From: Plasmodium brasilianum
Taxonomy: Eukaryota; Apicomplexa; Aconoidasida; Haemosporida; Plasmodiidae
Length of the DNA: 64,000 bases
Assembly (NCBI RefSeq): GCF_023973825.1
Contig: NC_090121.1
Location: forward strand, 888,001-952,000
Reading direction: 5' to 3'
The notes under the pieces: model-generated
The model's input: the letters and a program-made list of their open reading frames with translations, nothing else
Database searches by the model: none
What the model was told of the DNA's origin: nothing
Shown: piece after piece, positions 1 to 11,958 of the stretch
How positions within the stretch are numbered: the first letter of the stretch is position 1
Layout of the letters: each line of letters starts with the position of its first letter
Made by a program: the position numbers and the translations under genes

Positions 1-2
1 AA

Positions 3-416
3 GAAAATTATTTAAATCTTAATAATTCATGTGTACCTAAAACTACAAATATGGATAAATCTTTTACCTTCACTTATGATAAAGATGTATCTATTGTACT
101 AGGAAGTTGTGCTATAATAGAATTATTACATATAAATAATCAAATTATTTGGAAAACAAACTATTCAAATGAATCCTATATTTTTAATTATGAATTTCCC
201 ACATCTGGACAGTTGATTGCTCAAATTAAAAATCAGTTTAGTAGTAGTATACTTTATTTAAAAAAGAAAGCCCAAAATGATTTTGTCTATGACGACTTTC
301 ACATGGAACATAAATCCTGCAAATACGAAAACGTGTTCTTCTACAGTCACAGGGATGGAAATGCGGAGCCGGGTGAACTGGGTGAGCCCTTTGCGCAGGA
401 TGCGCAGGGCGAATGA
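3..416 (+). CDS. 3' end of an unidentified protein (partial, runs off the left edge)
   Basis: The frame ending at TGA 414-416 is open all the way to the left edge, so the ATG at 51 is probably internal and this is the C-terminal part of a longer gene or its last exon. About 137 residues are visible. The first two thirds alternate hydrophobic and polar residues (SIVLGSCAIIELL, QIIWKTNYSNESYIFNYEF, GQLIAQIKN), as in a beta-sandwich. The last 25 residues are Gly/Glu/Pro-rich and the underlying DNA is unusually GC-rich (around 360-415). I recognise no family. Neighbours give no hint: the next gene, at 1409, is on the opposite strand and converges with it. Confidence 0.55.
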   Translation, partial: ENYLNLNNSCVPKTTNMDKSFTFTYDKDVSIVLGSCAIIELLHINNQIIWKTNYSNESYIFNYEFPTSGQLIAQIKNQFSSSILYLKKKAQNDFVYDDFHMEHKSCKYENVFFYSHRDGNAEPGELGEPFAQDAQGE

Positions 417-1408
417 CAGTTTCCGTGTTGTCAACAAAATTTGTCCTCACGCAAAAATGCATACACGCGTACATATGTATAAACAAACATACACATAAAT
501 ATACATATATACATATATAAGTATATATATATATATGTACATACATCAAGCTGCGTGCTTGCCTTACCAATTTTTTAAACACCTAAGAATTTTTTTAAAT
601 TTATAACATGCATATGTGCATGCACTTAAAGTTAAACTTATTCCTTAACAAAAACTTTTCGCATGTACATAGCGTGCGTATCTTGATATATGCGCGCTTG
701 TGTACATATATATATATATATTCCCATTCATGCACCTTCCCATACAACCTTCCGTACTACCTCCCTTAATACATACATTACTAGAACTCATTCTTACACT
801 TTCAACAACTAGACCGCTGCAAATCTTGTTATATGATTTACTCCCTCAGACATGTGGCTTCATTCGACGAATTTATTAACCCCATTCCTGCTTTCACTGT
901 ACAAAGGGTTCATGTGCACAAATGTAGATATATACGTATTTGTGTATATATATGTAAATATCGTATACATCTGTGCAAAACTGATGCTTCCCCTCGTACG
1001 CACTCCAAAGAAACATAGCAAAAGGGGGAAAAACCACTTACACAAATTAAAGTGTTAAAAGTATAAAATGACAAGAATTAACTAAGAGGTATGGTTCAAA
1101 ATGAAACAAATTTGTCTTAGAACTTCTAGTATTTACGTAGAAAAACAGGTAACAAAAACGATTTCCTGCATAGGTTTCAGTTTCAGTTTGCTCATGAGAT
1201 ATTCGCCCTGAAATTCATTTTGTAACTTAGTTTCCTATCCGTTTTGTCAGTTTAATTCCCACCATTTTTGCCACTTGGTACCCTATCCATTTTGTCATTT
1301 GCCTTCCCATTCGTTTTGTCATTTGCTTTCCCATCCGTTTTGTCATTTGCTTTCCCTCCGATTTGTCAGTTGTTCACCCGCTCACCCGTTTCAACGCTAT
1401 TTTCTATA
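417..1408. other. Intergenic spacer between converging genes
   Basis: No supported gene. It holds short TACATA/TATATG microsatellites (about 480-540 and 700-720). A degenerate tandem repeat lies at about 1270-1360, with copies of a 19-20 bp unit containing CCATCCGTTTTGTCATTTG. The open frames here are repeat-driven. Confidence 0.6.
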
Positions 1409-2668
1409 CTAGAGCGAATTTCTCTTCCATTTTTCGAAAAAAAAATCAGAGATCTTGGTTTTTTTACTTTGGCAAAAATTGATATTCAATTCTTTGCTAC
1501 ATAGTAACAGGGGGGTATGTTCATCTGCTTCTTTCTCTATATCCTCGGAAAAATCAATTAAAATTTCAAAGTGCATACAAAGAGGATTAACTACCTTTTG
1601 GACGTTTGTATAATGTATATATGGAAACGTACATATACGAAAGAGTCTTAATAATTTAAGAAAATTTGTTAACTCCTTATGGATGTATAGACCGCTCTCA
1701 TCGACGATCTGACGAGGAGTAGAATGAATATATATTTTTATATTGTATTGTGATAAGTTCTCTAACGCACTATTTTCAATATTCGTATTGTAAATATTTT
1801 TATTAAAACTAGGATCTAAAAAATAAAGAGAGTCAATCAAGGACCAAAAAAAGAATTTTTCTTTAGCTTCTCTTAGTAGAGAAAATAAAACTGTGCATCC
1901 TTTACTAAATCCAATTAAAATTAGTTTTCCCTTTATCCCTTCTTTCCGATTTATATTGTTACACTCGTTACAAGGTTTTTCTTCAATGTTATTTTTGCTT
2001 GTTCTCGTTTCTTCTTCATCAGTGTTTTTGCAAATTTGGGTATCACTCACTATGTCGCTTTCACTGATCGTGCTCTGTTGTCCTATCATATTTGCATCTC
2101 TCATCTGGGAACAATTACACGAAATTGTTGTGCCTTTTTTTTGACTTCCTAACAATGTTTTATTTAACGACAGTAGTAAACACAATAAATGTTTTGTACT
2201 TTGCGCTTGTGTAGTCTTGTTGTTAGTATAACTCTCCTCGTTCGTTTGGTACGAGTTTTTGCTAGTCCTGCTTATGTTTCCCTCTCGGTCATTTGCACTG
2301 TTTGCATGTACATTTTTCGCATTTGTGCTCAGAGATATATCAGATGAATTTAAAAAATTTGAAAAGGTCGAAAAATAATTCGAAAAAGTACTAGGTTTAA
2401 TAAATACTATATGATCATATAAATACTTCGAGGATATAACCCAAAACAGGGCCTCATAACTGTAACAGTAATCGGTACATTCGTATGTTGATTGTAACTT
2501 AAAAGATGTGTATATAGAATTCCTGAAAAAATTTGAATAATCCCCAGGAAAAAATATAATATATTTACTCTCATAATTTTTATTCGTTAAAATGGGTTCC
2601 CTATATAATATCGTGTTAAGCTTCTCATTATATCCTGCCACATTATACACACAAAAACTTACCGGCAT
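1409..2668 (-). CDS. C2orf69/UPF0565-family alpha/beta-hydrolase-like protein
   Basis: A 419-residue single-exon gene. Three blocks match the C2orf69 (UPF0565) family in order: KYIIFFPGDYSN near residues 36-47, where the human protein has a related F-x-G-D-V-Q-N segment; LILIGFSKGCTVLFSLLREA near 248-267, a GxSxG-like nucleophile elbow; and a C-terminal block with HSTPRQI, GLYIHKE and IHYTNVQ, whose human counterparts are HVTPYQV, IGKEH and IHFTKE. The human protein is mitochondrial and linked to a fatal multisystem disease; its biochemical activity is not settled. Residues about 110-235 are a low-complexity insert. The fourth base onward reads GTAAGT, a perfect splice donor, so an intron after ATGCCG cannot be excluded, but the frame continues without a break. 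Family call strong from motifs; enzymatic role inferred. Confidence 0.8.
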   Translation of the reverse strand: MPVSFCVYNVAGYNEKLNTILYREPILTNKNYESKYIIFFPGDYSNFFRNSIYTSFKLQSTYECTDYCYSYEALFWVISSKYLYDHIVFIKPSTFSNYFSTFSNFLNSSDISLSTNAKNVHANSANDREGNISRTSKNSYQTNEESYTNNKTTQAQSTKHLLCLLLSLNKTLLGSQKKGTTISCNCSQMRDANMIGQQSTISESDIVSDTQICKNTDEEETRTSKNNIEEKPCNECNNINRKEGIKGKLILIGFSKGCTVLFSLLREAKEKFFFWSLIDSLYFLDPSFNKNIYNTNIENSALENLSQYNIKIYIHSTPRQIVDESGLYIHKELTNFLKLLRLFRICTFPYIHYTNVQKVVNPLCMHFEILIDFSEDIEKEADEHTPLLLCSKELNINFCQSKKTKISDFFFEKWKRNSL

Positions 2669-3787
2669 TTTCGCATTTTATGTACTTGCTATATATATAC
2701 ATGTGCATACGTGTACGCATCTGTGTATACGGGCCAATAGGCGCATATGTGTTAGCTCATACGTACATGTATATGAACCTATACGTACATATGTATAATC
2801 ACAATATTTTTTCGAAAAATAATTTAAACCCTACATATTTTTATAAAGCAATTCCCACTATGTAAAAATTTTTTTCATTAATGTTAACATTTTTTTAAAC
2901 TCTATATTCTTGCTTAAAAGCAACAGATTGTCATGTTGAAAAAGAGCAAATGGAAATAAAAAAAAAAAAAAAAGGAAAAAGAAAAAATGGAAGTAACGAG
3001 TGAGCAATCGCCATAAGTAATAAGATCGTTTGCTTCTTAAAAAAGACAAAAAAAAAAAATAAAAAAATAAATGAACTATGAATAAATAATGCTTAAATGG
3101 TGCATAAACTGCGTACATATTGTGCAAAAATAGTGAATAAATAATACATACATAAATGGGGCAAAATGCACGAACAGGGGGTCATAATGCAGAAGGCGGT
3201 TGAAAATGCTAAAAATACTAGTAAAACGATTTTCCAAAAAAAATAAAAAACTCCTGAGATATGAAAATTTACTTTTTTTTATTCATTCAATGCAAATTTT
3301 CTGAAAGAACACAAAAAAAAGCGTATTTGCTTTGCTTGTAAAAATTACCTTGCATGTTCATGTAAATATGAACAGTTAATACGCACTTGCAAATAAGCAA
3401 ATACGTACATATATATATATATATATATACATATGCTTACATATTTATGTATTAATTTCCCCATATTTGCAAACCTGTTAAAATGCTTAAATTTTTCTCC
3501 AAAGGTAAAGTATCCCTTATATGCTTGTGACCCATTTTTATATCATTAAAGAGTATGAGATAAAAATTTTTTTCAGAAATGAAATATTAAATGGGTATGC
3601 AATGTACCTGACCGAGTAAGGTTCAAGAAAAAAAAAAAAATTTGCTGTTAATTTTTCTCCTATTCTTTTGCAGTTTAATGCAAACTTGAACAATATTTGC
3701 CGCATTATTAATTTTTTCCAATCTTGCAATATGTTTTGTGGGCTTCTTTTTCCCTCTCTGGACTTCTTCGGACTTGCGACGCTGCCT
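2669..3787. other. Intergenic spacer between two minus-strand genes
   Basis: Holds the 5' flank of the C2orf69-like gene and the 3' flank of the COA1-like gene. I see poly-A runs (about 2957-2974), a TA microsatellite near 3410-3430 and TACATA/TGTACA runs near 2690-2800. No convincing coding region. Confidence 0.6.
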
Positions 3788-4662
3788 CTACTTCCCTTTT
3801 AACTCAACCGTTTCGCTGTTCAGCAAAACTTTAGCATGGAGTACGAAGAATGTTGTGTCAATATTATTTTTCGTGGCGGTTATTTGTACGACACCTTGTT
3901 TTTCCTTTGCCTGAAAAAATGTTTTGCTATTGATATAATTTTTTTCGTGTACTCCAGAAATACTTAATATTTGTATTTGGTTATTACCTACAATATTGCA
4001 AAGTTCTTTATTATTTAATACAAAATTTTTCACAAAATTTAAACTTGAATAGGAGTTTTTATATATGCATATTCTTTTAATGGCTAAAAAAGTGGAAAAG
4101 AAAAATGCACACAACATAATTTTTCCTATAATTTGTTGTGTTTCATTAAATGTTTTTTCTTTATTTTCATATTTATAATAATAAGAGCTGTGTGTAGGAT
4201 TTCCATATATAGGGCATATTTCGTAGCTATAACGAAAGTAGTTATTATATAGGTTATTAAAACTATATATGGATTTATCGTTATACTCTTTTTTTCCTCC
4301 CTCCTCTTTTTTGTCCTTATCAGCATTTTTCCTCTTTTTCTTAACCATCATTATGTTGTTTATTTTCCATTTTGTGGTCCCATTTTCAATAATATGAAGA
4401 ATTTTTTCATCTTTATTAGTCACTTTTTTTCGATCATTTATGTCATACTTTTCAATAAATTTTTTTGCGTTGGAATTTTTTTTTTCTTCTTCTTCATTAT
4501 CTTTACCCGAAATGAACGACAAAATGAATGATTTTACTTTTTTAAAAAAAAATTTTATTTCTTTTTTTATTAAGTATGGATTTTCTAAATATTCCGAGAA
4601 GTCTTTATCTTCTTCAGTGTACTCATCATCATACTCGTAAACATCTTCTGGGTTACCTACGT

Positions 4663-4695
<33 letters not shown>

Positions 4696-5014
4696 CCTTT
4701 TTTATGGCATTTACATTAAGATATATTTTCTCACTGTTAAATAATAGCAACAATTCACATTTAGCTCTATTGTTAGATGAGTCTATATTCCCTTTCTTTT
4801 TTACTAGTTTAAGACTATCTTTTTTTGAATAATTTAAATGTAATTTTAAAATGTTTACTGCATCGTCTAGATACGAATGCCGATGATCAAAGTTGTTCAT
4901 ATATTTCACAACAAAAAACAAACCGCTGTTTATAAGTAAAAACCATGTACTCCCCAAAAAAAAGGCAAAGCTGTTATTCCTGTAAAAGTTCAATAACCTT
5001 TTATGCACGTACAT
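3788..5014 (-). CDS. COA1-like mitochondrial inner-membrane protein with two TM + COA1-like modules
   Basis: A 408-residue single exon. Residues about 13-37 form a transmembrane segment after a short basic N-terminus. It is followed by LDDAVNILKLHLN and, later, EKIYLNVNAIK. This is the layout of COA1/MITRAC15 (one TM, an A-L-E-x-L-x-x-x-P helix, then a G-x-V-x-V-x-A strand), a cytochrome oxidase assembly factor. After an acidic/Lys-rich linker, a second membrane segment (about 297-317) is followed by NFVKNFVLNNKELCNIVG and KQGVVQITATK, the same pattern again. The linker includes a long Lys run coded by a T tract near 4661-4693, where indels are likely. The family call rests on short motifs. 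A Tim21-like or apicomplexan-specific assembly factor is an alternative. Confidence 0.5.
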
Positions 5015-5214
5015 TTTGCACCTTCAAATATGTTCAAGGAACACTGCGGTATGCCTCTTCCGTTATGCTATTCTTCCGTTCTGGTAATCTGCTGTTTTTG
5101 TTCTGTTCTGTCCTATGCTTTCATTATTTATTGCTCTTCATTCGTTATTCTTTTATTGTTATTCTTTCACTTCTTCATTACTAATTTGTTCCTTATTTTG
5201 TCATATCTTTTGTC

Positions 5215-5440
5215 ACATATTTTATCTCATATTTTGACATATATTTTGACACATTATTTGTGATTTATTTTGTCACATATTTTGTTACATATTTTGTTAC
5301 ATATTTTGTGATTTACTTTGTCACATATTTTGTCACATATTTTGTCACATATTTTGTTACATATTTTGTTACATATTTTGTTACATATTTTGTGATTTAT
5401 TTTGTCACATATTCTGTTACATATTTTGTGATTTATTTTG
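5215..5440. repeat. 12-bp minisatellite (TTTTGTCACATA type)
   Basis: Tandem units such as TTTTGTCACATA, TTTTGTTACATA and TTTTGTGATTTA repeat with a 12-bp period for about 220 bp. The period is a multiple of three, so one frame stays open and reads YFVT repeatedly. I treat that reading as spurious. Confidence 0.85.
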
Positions 5441-5884
5441 TTATTTTCTTTATTTTATTTTTTTTATTTCACTCACCCCTCCTCTTTGTTTTCTCCCGCG
5501 CGCATATTCAATTTCCTACTTTTTTTTTTTCCTTTTATGTATTACAGTAAAATATTTTGTCATGGGTCGTATTATTCGACAGTGTTAGGCTTACCATACA
5601 GACTTTTATAGAATGGTCATATATTCATATATTCACATATTCATACATGTGATACTAACCATATATTACAGTGTTAAATTATACAAATTTCGTTCAAGCA
5701 TATTTGTCACGTCGTTCATTGTTGCAGTTGTGATATTCTTTCTTTCATACATATTGAAGGAATGTTAAATAATTTAAAAAAAAAAAACAAAAAAATGAAT
5801 GCAGTTTTTTTTTTTTTTTTTTTTTTTTTTCATTTTTTGTTACAATGCGTTTGTACAAAAAATTGTAATTTGCATAACATTTTA

Positions 5885-5965
5885 TTGTTTTTTTGTATTT
5901 AATTATTTTTTTGTATTTTATTGTTTTTTTGTATTTTATTGTTTTTTTGTATTTTATTGTTTTTC
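5885..5965. repeat. 18-bp T-rich repeat
   Basis: About four copies of an 18-bp unit containing TTTTTTTGTATTTTATTG. It is noncoding in appearance. Confidence 0.75.
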
Positions 5966-7013
5966 CCCATTTTGTGGGTTTTCTTTTTTTTTATATAACT
6001 TAAATTATCGAAAATGTTAAGAGATTCATAATTGTGATAGGTTCTCAGTATAAAGCTCATTTTGATAAAGTACTCGCAATGACGGTATCTCATATGCACA
6101 TATTTGTGTGTGCCGTGGAGGAGGGCATGTGTACATGTGTGTATTTGTGTGTATCTGTATTTGTAGGCGTATGTATATATTTCTAGGCTCGTAAAATAAA
6201 GTTATTTTTCCTCTTTTCAAATTTTTTCAAATTTTTAATATCTTGTCAGAGTAGTAAACTGCCTATTCAACTTTGTATTAAATTTTAATTTTGACATTGT
6301 TAACATTTTTACTGCGAGAGCAGGCCATTGAAATTTGAACAAGTGATATAACTACTCAGAGTAGCTGCTCGTGCTCGTACATATGAAGGAAAATCGGGAT
6401 GTACGTTCGATTAACTCTTTTTTTTTTGTCATATGTTTAGGGGAATACATTCTTAAAATGGTGCATATTAAAATGATGCATATTTGCACTCCATAAGGAA
6501 AAAAATAAAATAAAATATAAAATAAAAATTAAAAAAATTAAAAACAAATTCATAAAATGAATAAGATATATTGTGTAAAATACGTGAAGTGATGTAGGTG
6601 AAGTGGAGCAAAAAAATGGGGAATCATAAAAAAGAGCATTCGCCAATAAAAAAACAAAACAGCATGAACATACGTAAAAACTGTTTGTGCTTATGTGTTA
6701 ACACATCTTTGTGCATGTGTGTATGTGTGTGTGTTTATATGGCGCCTACCAATTCAAAGAACGGGTTGATACAATTTAATTATTCCCCTTTTCCCCCTCC
6801 AAAAGAAAAAAAAAGAAAAACACATATTTCAACAAAAATAACAAACACGGAATGGGGAAATAAGGTTTTATAAATACATACGTGTTCACATGGAAATACA
6901 TGAAAATGTTTTATGTACATGCATTGCTTATGTATATATACACGTCCACATGTCTACATACACTAATATGAAGCTCTATTTTCACCCCTTTCCACACGCG
7001 CACACACCCTTTC

Positions 7014-10000
7014 TCATCGGTGAAAGTATAAAAGAGATGAAAACACGGATAACAAAAAAAAGACCAAAAAAATATTAACATAGGGAGAATTATAGACAGA
7101 CATTTTGAGAATATAAAAAATGCGCTCTATATTTTTTACGCTTTTATTGTTCTCTTTCGTAGATTGTATATCTGTAATAAAGCTGTTTGTATTTTTTATT
7201 TTTTGTACCTTGAAATTTTTCTTTACTTCACTATTTTGTATTGTGTATTTATATATAGGTGGAATAATGGCTATTGTTTTTTTATTATTTTTATTATTTA
7301 CAAAATTATTAAAATTAGATGAATTTTTTTTATTTTTTGTTATAAAATTCATGCAAATAAATTTTTTATTTTTTTTCAGCTCACACTTTTGTACATGAAA
7401 AAGCAAAATATGTTTTAACATTTTATGAAATATATTTTCCTTTTTTTTTTGCTTTTTTTGTTTTTTCCTTTTTTCCATAATATATTCTTTTTTATTCTTC
7501 ACATTCATATATTGAATAATGTAATACTTTGTTGTTAAATTTCTGTGCTTTCTGCATATGGATTTATAATTTACAATAAAGTCGTAAAAGACATATTGAA
7601 AAAAATTTTCCACAAGTAAATGTTTTTTTATTATATCCTTATCTACGTCTAAATTATTACATAAAATAGAGTATGGATAATACAAATATATATTGTTGTC
7701 TTTGTTGTTTTCTTTATTTTTAAAAGTTGAATTATTCTTGTTCTTATGCTTGATACAGTCATTTACATTACTTCTATTTAACAAACCTTCAATGTATTCG
7801 TCATATATATCCATCTTGTTAAGGGAGTTCTTTACGTTGCAATATGTATGCCTACAATTTTCGCATCGGCGAGTGCCCCTTTTATATCTATGTTTCTTTC
7901 TCCTTGAGTTGGTATAATATTTCTTCACTCCTCTATCACTCATAACCTTTCCACTTACTCTATCAGAATTGGACGAACTCAAAATTATTACATCATTGTT
8001 CAGATACTTTTTTGTCATTGTGTTTCTTTCATTTCCATTCTTGCAATGTGCACCACTGCTGTTGTTACGGGTGTTACTGTTACTGTTATGGCTGCTCTTG
8101 ATATTGTCGTTACTGCCATTTTTGCTACCACTTTTACTTTCACCTTTGCTATCACTTTCATTACTCCTCTTATTGCTATCTTTCTTATCTCCGTCAAGGG
8201 ATATAATCTGCTGCTCCTCGTGGTGCACACTTGACATATGCAAACCTGATTCCTCACAACTGTTATTGTTCATACTGGTCGTTATACTCTTATACGTGTA
8301 AAAGTTCATAAAAGACTTTTCAACTATCTTATTTTTTAAATCATCTTGTTTTGTTTCATAATTAAAATAATGCAAAATGAAAGGGTAACTGTAGATAGGA
8401 GAAAATGGAGGAAAAGAAATTTTTTTTTTTATTTTTTTTAAAAATGTTTCAAACGGTATTTTATAGTTCATGTAGTAATACGTCTTCTTAATAATATTCT
8501 CGACATTTATATCTTTCCAATTCATATTTTGAAAAATATAATGTGTTTCTGTATACATATTATTATATAAGAGATCCTTTTTTTTTTTATTTGCTAACTC
8601 AAGTAATTCTTCCCTTTTATATAGTATTATGGAACCAGTAAAGTAAATAATAAATATACCATCGTTAGACAATAATGTATCAAATATTCTTGCTAGTCTA
8701 TCAAACTCTGTCAGAACATGCGAATAATATGTAACAACCCAGCTCAAGCAAAAAAAAAATTCAGTTCCACTTAATTTCAGGGAGTCTCTAGCTATTTCAT
8801 AATTTCCGACTTTGCTACTTTTACCTGTACTGTTCATGCGTTCGTTACGACTAATGCAGTTGTTACAATTGCTGATTCGGTTATTGCCATCATTACCAGT
8901 AGAATTATTACCCCTATTATTATTTCTACCACTAGTGCTACAATTCGCCCCAGCATTTGCACTGCTACTAGTGTGCTTCAAATTTTCATGCTCCTGCTCC
9001 ATCTGCAACAAGCAGAAAACGTCGTATACTTCCTTGTCTAAATATTTTAACAACAACCCTATGCACTTAAAAGTATTTTTAATTGATACATCGAGTGATA
9101 GTGTTAAGTAATCTATCATGTAAAATAAGAGAAATCTTTCACACAATAAATAAACTATGTACTCCTTTTTTTTTTTTTTTTTTTTATATTTTATATATTT
9201 TTCAAGGTCAATATTATTTAGTAGGCATATCTTTTCTATATATTTCTCTTCCATTAGAAACATATTTTTAACGTTGTTAATAAATATGTCATGATCATCT
9301 CCCCTTTTACTCTTCCCTTCCCTCCTCCTCAAGTCGATACCACCTCCATTACTACTGCTATTGCTACTACCACTACTGTTATTGCTACTACCACTACTGT
9401 TATTGCTACTACCACTACTGTTATTGCTACTACCACTACTGTTATTGCTACTACCACTACTGCTATTACTACTACCACTACTGCAAATAACATCGTTGCT
9501 ACATTTTTTCTCATTCCCTGCAGCGTAAACTCTTCCAACAGACTGGTCATCGGACGGATCACCTCCATGTGATACGCGTCTATCCATATGTTCTGTATAT
9601 TCCTTCATTTCATCAATCCCATGACTTATATGAACATGGTCATAATAATTTTCAGTATAGTAGTTGGTATTTCGTATATATTTAACATCTTTCGAAGGAG
9701 TAAATACTGCACAATTGCTACCAGTTGCTATGCCACTTCTATACCTTTTTGTAAAAATCAAATTGCATATTTTATTTACTACAAATTTTGATATGAAATA
9801 TTCTAGGAAGACATATTTTTTATATCTTAAAAAAAAGTTATGAAAATATACTGTTACAAAAACAAGGCACACATCATGAACACCTTGTGCATAAAAAATT
9901 TTATTAGAATGTTTATACAAAATACTACATATAACATTTTTTAAAATATACTGGTATTTTTTTTTTATTTCATATATATTATATTTATGAATATTCCATG

Positions 10001-10887
10001 TGTTTACACTTCTTTTCACATCTTTTTTAACCTGCACACGTTCATTTTCTTCTAATAATACACTATCAATTATCCACTTATTCAAGTTTGAATTAAAATT
10101 ATAATTATGTTTAATATTATCTTTTAAATAAGATAAAATATCATTTTTACTGCTTAAGTTATCTTTTCTTATGATATAATCTACTATATATAAATCTACT
10201 TCTAGCATATTATTATAAATTATTTTCAACAATTTTATTATGAATTTTTTGTTTTTATTTTTATCAAACGTTTCTTTTTCTTTATCTATTTTTAACAAGA
10301 AATTTACAATTTTGTTTGACTCTTTTTTAATAGACTTCTTCGCTTTTCTAATTATTTCGGAGTTAGGTACTCTGTTCATTTTTCTTTTCATTTTATATTT
10401 TTTATCTGAAAAGAAAAAATTAAGTACATGCGAATTTTTACTCTTGGTCTTATTTTCTACCTTCTCTTTTTTAATACAATAAATATCACGAGCACATTTA
10501 AAAAATTTTCCTGACGAGAAAAATTGAAGGGGACACTTTTTTCTCTGCATCTTACTTGACTTATCTACTGCTGTGTTAATATCATTGGAGTAGTTAGAAG
10601 CGAGCGATGATAAAGATGATGAACCATGAGTAGAAGACGACGAACTAACACCATCGGATAAATACAACGAATTTTCCAATGAAGAGTGATCTAATGAACC
10701 TAAGGGAATGGAGGGTAGGGGTCTCGTACACGATACAGATGAAAACGATTTTGTTGACGAGCTGTAGGAGAAAGCCGAATCGTAGTACTCCATCTCCCTT
10801 TTTTTTAAGAAAATTGGATTCTTAGCATTTCTGCTATTGCTTCCACTGCTACTACCTTCATTGTTGCTTCCATCGTTATAATTGTCA

Positions 10888-10919
<32 letters not shown>

Positions 10920-11958
10920 CATCTATGTTCGCGTTCCTCGACTTAACATTTTGCGTATGTAAAGCGCGCTTCTCACACCGGGGTGCTCTTAACTCCTTTC
11001 CCCCAACTGCATATATGCTACAACTCTGTTTATCACTAGTCCTTAGGAAATATTCACAATGATCAGTTCGATTGGTAGCATACCTGATGTTAGTTATGTT
11101 ACTACTGTTAGGGATCTCATTTTCCTGTAGTTTCCTTTCATTACACTTGCCCAACAAACTTGCTGCATCCCCCTCCTTATAACCGACACAAGTGTTAATC
11201 TTTCCGCAATTCAGCCCATAGGAAGAAAGAAATTCCTTCTTTTCCTGGCATGAACAGTTATCATAATGGTATATTTTATTCTGCTTTTGTTTTTTCGATA
11301 CTCTATTCCTTTTTCCTGTATTATTATGTTCCCTACTTATACAAGTTGATAAAAAAGAATTTTTCGATTTTTTTTTCTTCCATTTTAACTTGAAATGTTT
11401 AACATAATTGATATATTTGAATTTTTTTTTATATTTCTTACATAATATTGATATAGGATGTTCATTATAATTTTTTTCCTTCGATAAGTTAATATTAAAT
11501 CCTAATAATAGTAACCACAATTTTTGTCTTAATTTATTATTCTGAAATCCACCTGGTGTAAATGAAAAAAATTTTATTAACTCATAGAGTTTTCTTTTTT
11601 CATTTGTTGTTGCATTTTCATATATTTTAAAAATTTTTTTTAAATATGTTAATTTCTCATCATTCGTTTCTTCATATTTATCAAAATGATTTTTATATAT
11701 TGTTACATTATTTAACACATATAATTTATTATCATGCCCATTATTATTTACCATACAGTGTTTCTGAACATATAATATATATCCATTTTTTTTTTTTATT
11801 TGTAATTTTTTTTTATCAAATAATTCACTGTCACTATAATTTTTTTCTCGATATATAGAATATTTTATTTTATTTTTTTTTTTTTTTTTATACAAATTGT
11901 CAAAATCTAAGCAGCTATAATAGCCTTTTGCCCTTTGTTTTTTTAAAGGAACTTTCAT
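7014..11958 (-). CDS. TBC1D20-like Rab GTPase-activating protein (frame broken at a 28-nt homopolymer)
   Basis: Two adjacent minus-strand frames form one gene: 11958-10885 (N-terminal) and the frame running from the T tract at 10888-10915 down to 7014. The T28 (poly-Lys) tract is one base too long, or two too short, to keep frame; downstream the frame is open right up to the tract. The N-terminal part has the TBC start (GGFQNNKLRQKLW, about residue 134). The second part has the arginine-finger motif VKKDVKRS (about 10010-10030), the glutamine-finger motif YAQGVHD (about 9885-9900) and LSWVVTYYSHVLTEFDR (about 8700-8750), matching the human TBC1D20 order. It ends in a hydrophobic tail like the TBC1D20 ER anchor. 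Both catalytic fingers are present, so GAP activity is expected, perhaps on Rab1-type GTPases by family analogy. The domain carries very large Asn/Ser inserts (e.g. 9350-9490). Total about 1650 codons. Confidence 0.85.
9350..9490. repeat. 21-bp coding repeat in the TBC gene (Ser-Gly-Ser-Ser-Asn-Asn)
   Basis: About six tandem 21-bp units; on the minus strand they code for runs of SSGSSNN. It is an in-frame low-complexity insert between conserved TBC blocks. Confidence 0.85.
10888..10915. repeat. T28 homopolymer that breaks the TBC gene frame
   Basis: Twenty-eight consecutive T on the plus strand (poly-A, Lys codons, on the coding strand). The upstream frame meets TGA at 10885-10887 right after it, while the downstream frame reads Asn-Asp-Asn-Tyr from the same point. 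Probable assembly or replication length error. Confidence 0.85.

Larger units (their letters stand above)
5015..7013. other. Intergenic spacer with minisatellites
   Basis: About 2 kb with no supported gene. It lies upstream of the COA1-like gene and downstream of the TBC gene, both on the minus strand. It contains a 12-bp array (5215-5440), a poly-T stretch (about 5803-5830) and an 18-bp array (about 5885-5965). Short open frames here are repeat translations rich in F, Y and V. Confidence 0.6.

Noticed and set aside
5003..5550. YFVTYFVT frame upstream of the COA1-like gene
   Set aside because: Product of the 12-bp array.
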